In this document: piece after piece, positions 57,801 to 64,000 of the stretch
How positions within the stretch are numbered: the first letter of the stretch is position 1
Layout: the number at the start of each line of letters is the position of its first letter
NCBI GenBank assembly: GCA_964551315.1
Contig: CAZKCM010000018.1
Coordinates: forward strand, 7,006 to 71,005
DNA from: Virgifigura sp964551315
Lineage (GTDB): Bacteria; Pseudomonadota; Alphaproteobacteria; Dongiales; Dongiaceae
DNA length: 64,000 nucleotides
Reading direction: 5' to 3'
The notes under the pieces: model-generated
The model's database searches: none
The model's input: only the letters and a program-made list of their open reading frames with translations
What the model was told of the DNA's origin: nothing
Made by a program: the position numbers and the translations under genes

Positions 57801-59142
57801 CATCGCCGGGCGGACGACCCTGGCGCTCGTCGTCGGGGTCGTCCTCATCCTGATTGTCGGCACCACGGCGTCGTCGCTGCTTCTGCTCGGCGAAGACGGT
57901 CCGTGGCGCCCGGGGGTGCTGGCCCGGCGGGTCGAAACCGCCGTTTCGGTCATGGACGGTCTGCCGGCGGCGCTCCGGCCGGACGCGGCTTCCGCGCTCG
58001 GCCGCCGTGGGCTGCAGGTCGAGTGGCGGCCCGACCCGCCCGAGGCGCTCGGCCGGCCTGCGGACCGGGCGACCCTCCGGATAGAGCGACGGCTCCAAGG
58101 GCTCCTGCGGCGCGCGGGCGCACGGTCCGTCGCCGTCGGCCAGGGCGACGAACCGGACTCCACGATGATCCAGGTGGAGCTTTCCGACGGCAGCTGGTTG
58201 ACCTTCGCCGCCGCCGGGGGGCTGCAGGGTCCCAATCACCTCCTTCGCTTTCTGGTGATGGTGGCCATCATCGGCGGCGGTCTCGTGCTTCTGGCCGTCT
58301 GGGTGGCGCGGTGGGTGACGGCGCCGCTGGGGCGCTTTGCGGCCGCGGCGGCGGCACTGGGAGCCGATGTCGGCGCGCCGCCGATGAGCGAGACGGGGCC
58401 GGCCGAAATCAGGAAGGCGGCGGTGGCCTTCAACCTCATGCAGCGGCGCATCCGCCGCTTCCTCGACGAGCGGATGCAGATGCTGGCCGCCGCGTCGCAC
58501 GACCTGCGCACGCCGATCACCCGCCTGCGGCTGCGGGCCGAGTTCGTCGAGGATGAGGAGCAGCGGCAGAAGATGCTCAAGGACCTCGACGAGATGGAGG
58601 CCCTGATCGGTGCGGTCCTCGCCTTCGCGCGCGAGGAGGCGGCGAGCGAGGCCGCCGGGCCGATCGATCTCGCGGTCCTGCTCCGCGACGTCCGGTCAGG
58701 CCTGGTCGAGACCGGCCATTCGGTCACCGTCGAGGGACCGGAGCATCTCGCCCTCCGCGGCCGCCCGATCGCCCTGAAGCGCGCCTTCGCCAACCTTATC
58801 GCCAACGCCGTGACCTATGGCGGCTACGCGCGCGTCCGGCTCTCGGCGGAGGAGGGGCGGATCGTCGTCACGATCGACGACGGCGGGCCCGGGATTCCCG
58901 AGGCGGAGCGGGAAAAGGTCTTTGCGCCCTTCTATCGGCTGGAGCGCTCCCGCAGCCGCGAAACGGGTGGGACGGGCCTCGGCCTCTCGGTGGCCCGGAG
59001 CGTGATCCGCGCCCATGGCGGCGAGATCGCGCTGTCGGACCGCCCGGACGGCGGCGGCCTCCGGCAAACGGTGACGCTGCCGGTGAAGCCGGCCGGCGAC
59101 CGCCTCACGGGGTCCGGTTGCGGCGACCTTCGGCCCGCCTGA
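57781..59142 (+). CDS. Membrane sensor histidine kinase (EnvZ/CpxA-like)
   Basis: A 453-residue kinase with two transmembrane helices (about 12-35 and 157-180) and a periplasmic sensor of about 120 residues. A HAMP-type segment (WVTAPLGRFAAAAAALGAD) is followed by the H-box AAASHDLRTPITRLRLRAEF. The ATPase part has KRAFANLIANAVTYGGYARV, VTIDDGGPGIPEAERE and TGGTGLGLSVARSVIRAHGG. The start overlaps the end of the regulator gene by 20 bases. A three-part Spy-like protein, regulator and kinase system for envelope stress is the natural reading, based on gene order and domain types rather than experiment. Confidence 0.92.
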   Translation: MRGLPDSIAGRTTLALVVGVVLILIVGTTASSLLLLGEDGPWRPGVLARRVETAVSVMDGLPAALRPDAASALGRRGLQVEWRPDPPEALGRPADRATLRIERRLQGLLRRAGARSVAVGQGDEPDSTMIQVELSDGSWLTFAAAGGLQGPNHLLRFLVMVAIIGGGLVLLAVWVARWVTAPLGRFAAAAAALGADVGAPPMSETGPAEIRKAAVAFNLMQRRIRRFLDERMQMLAAASHDLRTPITRLRLRAEFVEDEEQRQKMLKDLDEMEALIGAVLAFAREEAASEAAGPIDLAVLLRDVRSGLVETGHSVTVEGPEHLALRGRPIALKRAFANLIANAVTYGGYARVRLSAEEGRIVVTIDDGGPGIPEAEREKVFAPFYRLERSRSRETGGTGLGLSVARSVIRAHGGEIALSDRPDGGGLRQTVTLPVKPAGDRLTGSGCGDLRPA

Positions 59143-59292
59143 CTGCCCGCCCGCCAGGCGCTGCCGAACGGCGCTCGTCGCCCGTCCCGGCGTCCGCGAG
59201 ACAAGAAAAGAATCGCATGGCGGGCCGGGTCCGGCGTCATTATGCTCTAGATCGGGCGCGGACCGCGAAACCGGCGAGGAGGGGCTCGCGCC

Positions 59293-62253
59293 ATGATGAC
59301 GCCGCGGGAACACGCCCAGACGGCTGCGGCGGCCCTGCATCAGGTCCTGCGCATCTCGTTCGACGATTTCGATGCCGAACGCACCGCCGCGGTCATCGAG
59401 CGGGCCATAAGGCACGCCACGCAGGAGCGCGACGCGCGCGCCCGGCGGCGGCTGAAGGAGGCGCAGGCGGCGGCGCAGGAGCGTCTGGCGCAATTGCTGC
59501 GCTCGTCGCCGGCGGTGATCTACAGCTTCAGGGCGACCGGCGATTTCGCGCCGACCTTCGTCAGCGGCAACATCGCCGATGTGTTCGGCTACGCGCCGGC
59601 CGAGTACCTGGAAAACCCCTCCTTCTGGCGCGACCGGGTGCATCCCGACGATCTGGCCCGCGTCGAGGAAGCGGTTTCCCGGTTCTTCCTGAACGGGGTC
59701 CACGCGGTCGAATATCGCTTTCGCCGCAAGGACGGCTCCTACTGCTGGGTCAATGACGAGCAGCATCTGATCCGCGGCGCCGACGGCAAGCCGTTGGAGA
59801 TCGTCGGATCCTGGAGCGACATCTCGGCGCGCAAGGCGGCGGAGGAGGCGAAGGCCGCGGCGCATGCCCGCCTGTCCCTGCTGCTCACCAGCTCGCCCGC
59901 CGTGATCTACAGCTACAAGGCAACGGGTGACTACGCGCCGACCTTCGTCAGCCCGAACATACGGGACTGCCTCGGCTACGCGCCGGAGGCGTATCTGGAG
60001 GATGCGGATTTCTGGCGCCGCCACGTGCACCCCGACGACCTCGCCGCGGTGGAGGCCGAGTCCGCCGTCCTGTACAGGGACGGCCGGCACACCGTCGAGT
60101 ACCGCTTCCGCAAGAAGGACGGCACCTACTGCTGGGTGAACGACGCGCAGCAATTGATCCGGGACGAGGACGGCCAGCCGGTCGAGGTGGTCGGCTCCTG
60201 GAGCGACGTCACCGCGCGGAGGCAGGCGGAAGACGCGGTGGCGGCCGCCCGAAGCCGCCTCGAGCACCTGCTCGCCAGCTCGCCGGCGGTGATCTACAGC
60301 TTCAAGGCGGCGGGTGACTACGCGCCGACCTTCATAAGCCGGAACGTGAAGGACCTGCTCGGCTATGATCGCGAGGAATATCTTGAGAGCCCGGATTTCT
60401 GGCAAAGCCGCATCCATCCGGACGACAGCGCGCGCGTCCTCAACGACTACGCGCGCCTTCTGGAGGAGGGGCGCCTCACCTACGAGTACCGGTTTCTCAA
60501 GAAGGACGGCACCTATTGCTGGCTCAGCGACGAACTGCAGCTGCTGCGCGACGAGGCCGGCGAGCCGGTGGAGGTGGTCGGCTCGTGGAACGACATCACG
60601 GCGCGCAAGCAGCTCAGCGAAGCCCTGGTCGCCGCCCAGGACCGCCTCGTGCGCCTGCTGTCCTCCGCGCCGGCGGTGATCTACAGCTACAAGGCGACCG
60701 GCGATTTCGCGCCGAACATCATCAGCGAGAACATCAAGAGCCTGCTGGGATACGAGCCTCGGGAGTATCTGGAGAACGCGGATTTCTGGCGCGACCGGGT
60801 GCACCCCGACGACCTCGCCGCGGCGGAGGCCGAATCCGTCCACCTGTTCAAGGAAGGCCATCACACGATCGAGTACCGCTTCCGCAAGAAGGACGGCACC
60901 TATTGCTGGATGAACGACGAGCAGCGGCTGATCCGGGACGAGAACGGCCAGCCCTTCGAGGTGATCGGCTCCTGGAGCGACGTCACCGCGCGCAAGAACG
61001 CGGAGATGGCCTTCCGTCGCAGCGAGCAGCGCCTGAGGGACGCCATCGAATCGATCTCGGACGGGTTTTCGCTCTATGACTCGGAGGACCGGCTGGTCGT
61101 CTGCAACAGCGCCTATGGCGAGCTTCTCTATCCCGGGCTGGGCACACCGACGCCGGGCACGCCCTACGAGACGCTGATCCGCAACGCGGTCGAGCAGGGC
61201 CACGTCGAGGACGCGAAGGGGCGACCCGAGGCGTGGATCGTCGAGCGGCTGGCGAAGCACCAGAAGCCGGGCGAGCCCCACGTCCAGCGGCGCTCGGACG
61301 GCCGCTGGGTTCACATCAACGAGCGCAAGACGGCGGAGGGCGGCACCGTCGCCGTCTACACGAACATCACCGAGATCAAGCGCACGGAGGAAGAGCTCCG
61401 CCAGGCCAAGCGCAAGGCGGAGGAAGCGAACGAGCTCGTGAACGAGAAGAACCGGGCGCTGGAGGCGCTGTCGACGAAGCTGTCGAAGTACCTGTCGCCG
61501 CAGGTCTATTCATCCATATTCTCGGGCTCGCAGCGGGTCGAGATCGCCTCCAGCCGCAAGAAGCTGACCATCTTCTTCTCCGACATCGCCGATTTCACCG
61601 AAACGACCGACGACCTCGAATCGGAGGAGCTCACCGCTCTCCTCAACCACTACCTGACGGAGATGTCGAAGATCGCCCTGGAGCACGGCGCGACCATCGA
61701 CAAGTACATCGGCGACGCCTTCCTCGCTTTCTTCGGCGATCCGGAGACGCGGGGCGTCAAGGAAGACGCGATGGCCTGCGTCAACATGGCCATCGCCATG
61801 CAGCGGCGGATGCGGGAGCTGCAGGCGGAGTGGCGCGACTCCGGGCTGCAGAAGCCGTTTCAGCTTCGGATCGGCATCAACACGGGCTACTGCACCGTCG
61901 GCAATTTCGGCAGCGAGGACCGCATGGACTACACCATCATCGGCAGCGAGGTGAACCTGGCCTCGCGGCTGCAGTCGCATGCCGAGCTCGGCGGCATCCT
62001 CATGAGCCACGAGACCTATTCCCTGGTCAGGGAGCTGGTCCTGGCCGAGGAGCGGGAGCCCATACGCGCCAAGGGCATCGCGAAGCCGGTGCGGAACTAC
62101 AAGGTCATCGACCGGATCGACGACATGGTCGCGCAAGGCCGGGTGATTCGCGAGGAGCAGGACGGGCTGCGGGTCTTCCTCGACCTGCAGAGGCTGAACA
62201 GGGCCCGCGCCGTCGAGGCGCTGGAGAGCATCCTCTCGCGCCTCAGGGCCTGA
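59293..62253 (+). CDS. Multi-PAS class III adenylate/guanylate cyclase
   Basis: A 986-residue cytoplasmic cyclase. An N-terminal helical region (1-64) is followed by four near-identical PAS/PAC modules (65-193, 194-322, 323-451, 452-580), each containing SPAVIYS, FWxxRVHPDD or a close variant, YRFxKKDGTYCW and GSWSDVTAR-like elements. A fifth, divergent PAS (about 580-690) and a coiled coil (EELRQAKRKAEEANELVNEK) lead to the cyclase domain (about 735-930). Metal-binding Asp residues are in FFSDIADFTE and YIGDAFLAFFGD, the adenine-selecting Lys in ATIDKYIGDA, and Asn/Arg in GSEVNLASRLQ. The catalytic set looks complete and favours adenylate cyclase. AGGAGGGG lies about 8 bases before the first of two Met codons. 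Confidence 0.9.
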   Translation: MMTPREHAQTAAAALHQVLRISFDDFDAERTAAVIERAIRHATQERDARARRRLKEAQAAAQERLAQLLRSSPAVIYSFRATGDFAPTFVSGNIADVFGYAPAEYLENPSFWRDRVHPDDLARVEEAVSRFFLNGVHAVEYRFRRKDGSYCWVNDEQHLIRGADGKPLEIVGSWSDISARKAAEEAKAAAHARLSLLLTSSPAVIYSYKATGDYAPTFVSPNIRDCLGYAPEAYLEDADFWRRHVHPDDLAAVEAESAVLYRDGRHTVEYRFRKKDGTYCWVNDAQQLIRDEDGQPVEVVGSWSDVTARRQAEDAVAAARSRLEHLLASSPAVIYSFKAAGDYAPTFISRNVKDLLGYDREEYLESPDFWQSRIHPDDSARVLNDYARLLEEGRLTYEYRFLKKDGTYCWLSDELQLLRDEAGEPVEVVGSWNDITARKQLSEALVAAQDRLVRLLSSAPAVIYSYKATGDFAPNIISENIKSLLGYEPREYLENADFWRDRVHPDDLAAAEAESVHLFKEGHHTIEYRFRKKDGTYCWMNDEQRLIRDENGQPFEVIGSWSDVTARKNAEMAFRRSEQRLRDAIESISDGFSLYDSEDRLVVCNSAYGELLYPGLGTPTPGTPYETLIRNAVEQGHVEDAKGRPEAWIVERLAKHQKPGEPHVQRRSDGRWVHINERKTAEGGTVAVYTNITEIKRTEEELRQAKRKAEEANELVNEKNRALEALSTKLSKYLSPQVYSSIFSGSQRVEIASSRKKLTIFFSDIADFTETTDDLESEELTALLNHYLTEMSKIALEHGATIDKYIGDAFLAFFGDPETRGVKEDAMACVNMAIAMQRRMRELQAEWRDSGLQKPFQLRIGINTGYCTVGNFGSEDRMDYTIIGSEVNLASRLQSHAELGGILMSHETYSLVRELVLAEEREPIRAKGIAKPVRNYKVIDRIDDMVAQGRVIREEQDGLRVFLDLQRLNRARAVEALESILSRLRA
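59485..61032 (+). repeat. Four tandem 387-bp PAS-module repeats inside the cyclase gene
   Basis: The VIYS codons recur at 59515, 59902, 60289 and 60676, a spacing of exactly 387 bases (129 codons) three times in succession. Units 2 and 4 share long identical protein stretches such as YRFRKKDGTYCW. Linkers as well as domains keep the same length, so the unit of duplication was a whole PAS-PAC-linker module. Confidence 0.9.
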
Positions 62254-62294
62254 CGGGGAGGGGGCGCCGGGACCTGCTTCCCGCGCGAAGCGCG

Positions 62295-63182
62295 TCAGAC
62301 GGCGTTCGGCGCCTCGTCCAGCCGGGCGAGCTTGTCCGGGTTGCGCATGATGTAGATGTTCGTCACCGCGCCGGCCTCGTCATAGGCGAAGCTCAGGGCG
62401 GTCGTGGCCGCGCCGTTCTCGCGCAGAACGAAGGCCCGCCCTCCGTTGAGATCCGCCAAGGTCCAGTCGCAGGACGCCCACCACGCCCGCGCCCGGGCGA
62501 GGAAGTCGAGAACCTCCGCCTTGCCGCGCAGGACGCGAAGGATGGCGGGAACCTTGCCCCCGCTGTCGGCGCGGAGCTCGATGTCGTCCGACAGCAGCGC
62601 CGCGAGGCGGTCCGGGCGTCCGTCGGCGACGGCCGCCTCGAAGGCGGCGAGCAGCTGTTCCTGCCTCTCGACCGGGGTGACGTGCCGGACCTTCGCCCGG
62701 TCTATGTTCGCGCGGGCCCGTGAGACGAGCTTGCGGCACGTGCTTTCGCGGATGTCGAGGGTCGCCGCGATCTCCGGATAGGGGACGTCGAAGATCTCGT
62801 GGAGCAGATAGGCCGCCCGTTCCTTCGGCGTGAGGCGTTCGAGGAGCAGCAGGAAGGCCGTCGACAGCGACGAGGCCAGCGACAGCGCCTCGTCCGGATC
62901 GTTCTCGGTCAGCGTCTGGATCGGCTCCGGCAACCAGGGGCCGATGTATTCGATCCTGGTCCGGTGCGCGGCCCGCAACATGTCGATGCACCGGCGCGTG
63001 CAGGCCGTGGTGAGCCAGGAATCCGGGTTCTCGATCCCGTTCCCGCCGGCCGCCCGCCATTTGAGGAAGGTGTCCTGGACCGCATCCTCGGCGTCGGCGC
63101 GCGAGCCGAGGATGCGGTAGGCCAGGCCCATGAGCCTGGGCCTGGCCCGTTCGAAGACGGAGACGTCGCCCGGGTTCGACAT
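62295..63182 (-). CDS. ECF41-type RNA polymerase sigma factor with SnoaL-like C-terminal domain
   Basis: A 295-residue extracytoplasmic-function sigma factor of the ECF41 group. Sigma-2 (RLMGLAYRILGSRADAEDAVQ) and sigma-4 (LTPKERAAYLLHEIFDVPYP) are joined by the diagnostic WLPEP motif in YIGPWLPEPIQTL. The C-terminal SnoaL/NTF2-like extension has DSGGK (the family usually has DGGGK or DGGGR) and NPDKL, both typical of ECF41. There is no separate anti-sigma factor in such systems: the extension regulates the sigma factor itself. It lies downstream of an ABM monooxygenase gene on the same strand; ECF41 genes are usually next to small redox enzymes. The start at 63182 gives the normal short N-terminus. 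Confidence 0.9.
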   Translation of the reverse strand: MSNPGDVSVFERARPRLMGLAYRILGSRADAEDAVQDTFLKWRAAGGNGIENPDSWLTTACTRRCIDMLRAAHRTRIEYIGPWLPEPIQTLTENDPDEALSLASSLSTAFLLLLERLTPKERAAYLLHEIFDVPYPEIAATLDIRESTCRKLVSRARANIDRAKVRHVTPVERQEQLLAAFEAAVADGRPDRLAALLSDDIELRADSGGKVPAILRVLRGKAEVLDFLARARAWWASCDWTLADLNGGRAFVLRENGAATTALSFAYDEAGAVTNIYIMRNPDKLARLDEAPNAV

Positions 63183-63198
63183 CCCGATCTCCGCCGCC

Positions 63199-63513
63199 CT
63201 AGATCGTCGTTCCCTTGGCCCACAAGGCGGTGGCGGTCCGGATCTCCGGCCGCTCCGCGAGCAGGGGCGAGACCTCCTCGATATAGGCCGCGTACCACGG
63301 CGCCTTCGCGAAGGCCTGCGGCCCGTCGCGGTCGGCGTATTGCTGGAAGGCGCAGATCGTATCGGGATCGTCCTCGTCGTAGCAGTAGAAATAGGCTTCG
63401 CTGGCCGGGTTCTCCGCGATGTTCGGCTTGAGGTGCTTCTCCCAGACGCGACGAACCTCGTCGCGTTTTCCGGGAAGCGCCTTGAGCCTGACGAACAGCG
63501 CAATCTTGCTCAT
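63199..63513 (-). CDS. ABM-domain putative quinol monooxygenase
   Basis: A 104-residue antibiotic biosynthesis monooxygenase (ABM) domain protein, a ferredoxin-like dimeric fold that includes YgiN-type quinol monooxygenases. It opens with KIALFVRLKALPGKRDEV and continues with SEAYFYCYDEDDPDTICAF and a helix FAKAPWYAAYIEEV. AAGGAGAT lies 5-12 bases before the ATG. It ends 16 bases before the ECF41 sigma gene on the same strand, so the two are probably transcribed together. It may be the target of that sigma factor. The substrate is unknown. Confidence 0.85.
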   Translation of the reverse strand: MSKIALFVRLKALPGKRDEVRRVWEKHLKPNIAENPASEAYFYCYDEDDPDTICAFQQYADRDGPQAFAKAPWYAAYIEEVSPLLAERPEIRTATALWAKGTTI

Positions 63514-63695
63514 CGATATCTCCTTGCCGGTCGTCCGGATGGCTGGTGAAACCGCGGACGGCCCGTTCGCGGCCGTCCCATGCCTTCGACGATCGAGGAG
63601 GTGCGATTGTGACGCCCGGCAGGACACGGGGCGCGGGACGCAGGGCATTCCGGCCGGCAGAGGGTGCCCGCGGGCGCTTTCGGCCGATCCCGGCG

Positions 63696-64000
63696 TCAGC
63701 CGCCGGTGACGCTCATGTGGCGTGAGACGGCGGGGCGGTTGTGGCGGCGGTCGATGACGAAGTCGTGCCCCTTCGGCTTGCGCGAGATCGCCTCCCGGAT
63801 CGCCGCCTCCAGCGGCTCGTCGCTCTCGCTCTGGCGCAGCGGCGCGCGCAGGTCGGCCGCGTCCTCCTGGCCCAGGCACATGTAAAGCGTGCCGGTGCAG
63901 GTGAGCCGCACCCGGTTGCAGCTCTCACAGAAGTTATGGGTAAGCGGCGTGATGAAACCGATCCGGCCGCCGGTCTCCTTGCAGGTGACATAGCGGGCTG
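63696..64000 (-). CDS. moaA: GTP 3',8-cyclase MoaA (C-terminal part, cut by window edge)
   Basis: The last 100 or so codons of MoaA, which converts GTP in the first step of molybdenum cofactor synthesis. The C-terminal iron-sulphur cluster motif is complete: FCESCNRVRLTCTGTLYMC, matching Cys-x2-Cys-x13-Cys. It is followed by LGQEDAADLRAPLR and the characteristic end HNRPAVSRHMSVTGG with the C-terminal Gly-Gly that enters the active site. The N-terminal radical-SAM domain lies beyond the right edge. No other moa gene is visible in the window. Confidence 0.95.
   Translation of the reverse strand, partial: ARYVTCKETGGRIGFITPLTHNFCESCNRVRLTCTGTLYMCLGQEDAADLRAPLRQSESDEPLEAAIREAISRKPKGHDFVIDRRHNRPAVSRHMSVTGG

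Noticed and set aside
59485..61032. CRISPR or other non-coding array
   Set aside because: The 387-base periodicity is coding and in frame, made of PAS domains; there are no short repeats with unique spacers.

Overview
The window is high-GC DNA from an alphaproteobacterium. A MucR/Ros zinc-finger regulator, an HWE-family histidine kinase, an ECF41-type sigma factor and an sfsA-map-radC gene string all point there. A Rhodospirillales-like host is my best guess, but no rRNA marker is present to fix the order. Both edges cut genes: the 3' part of an enoyl-CoA hydratase at the left, and the 3' part of moaA on the minus strand at the right.

Layout. 1-8.9 kb: housekeeping and accessory genes, including an enoyl-CoA hydratase, a PAS_5 protein, a 2OG-Fe(II) oxygenase, an arsR-AHSA1-RibD-type operon with a predicted leaderless promoter, sfsA-map-radC, a lipoprotein, a CinA-like domain protein and a lipoprotein hydrolase. 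8.9-9.9 kb: tRNA-Leu(UAA), followed by a TumA/TumE-type toxin-antitoxin pair and then a degenerate second copy of the tRNA 3' end. I read this as a sub-kilobase integrated island with no integrase. 9.9-18 kb: signalling genes (GAF/PAS HWE kinase, Crp/Fnr regulator, methyltransferase, FecR protein plus CHASE2 cyclase, Asp/Asn beta-hydroxylase).

18.2-46.3 kb is the core of the window: an exopolysaccharide system of the exosortase A (XrtA/PEP-CTERM) type. It begins with mucR, small membrane proteins, an EpsB-type priming sugar transferase, a GT4 glycosyltransferase, a trypsin-like protease and a deacetylase-like protein. Then come two long minus-strand gene strings. The first (46.25 to 32.7 kb) has 11 tightly packed or overlapping genes: export lipoprotein, chain-length protein, tyrosine autokinase, outer-membrane beta-barrel, XrtA-associated ATPase, deacetylase, FemAB protein, GT2, XrtA-EpsI fusion, asparagine synthase-like amidotransferase and a second FemAB/GNAT-like protein. 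The second (32.5 to 26.1 kb) is prsK-prsR-prsT: sensor kinase, sigma-54-dependent activator and TPR protein. Together they would prime, build, modify, polymerise and export a polysaccharide, with XrtA processing PEP-CTERM surface proteins. No PEP-CTERM substrate was seen in the window.

46.9-64 kb: a PepSY-response regulator-histidine kinase set, a 17-kDa-antigen-like lipoprotein, an AbrB-type membrane protein, an aspartoacylase-like enzyme, HAD hydrolase-argE, N-formylglutamate amidohydrolase, nadK, a Spy/CpxP-like periplasmic protein divergent from a second two-component system, a large cyclase whose sensor region is four PAS modules repeated at an exact 387-bp period, an ECF41 sigma factor with an ABM monooxygenase, and the moaA fragment. 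All family names are recognised from motifs and context; no database search was run.
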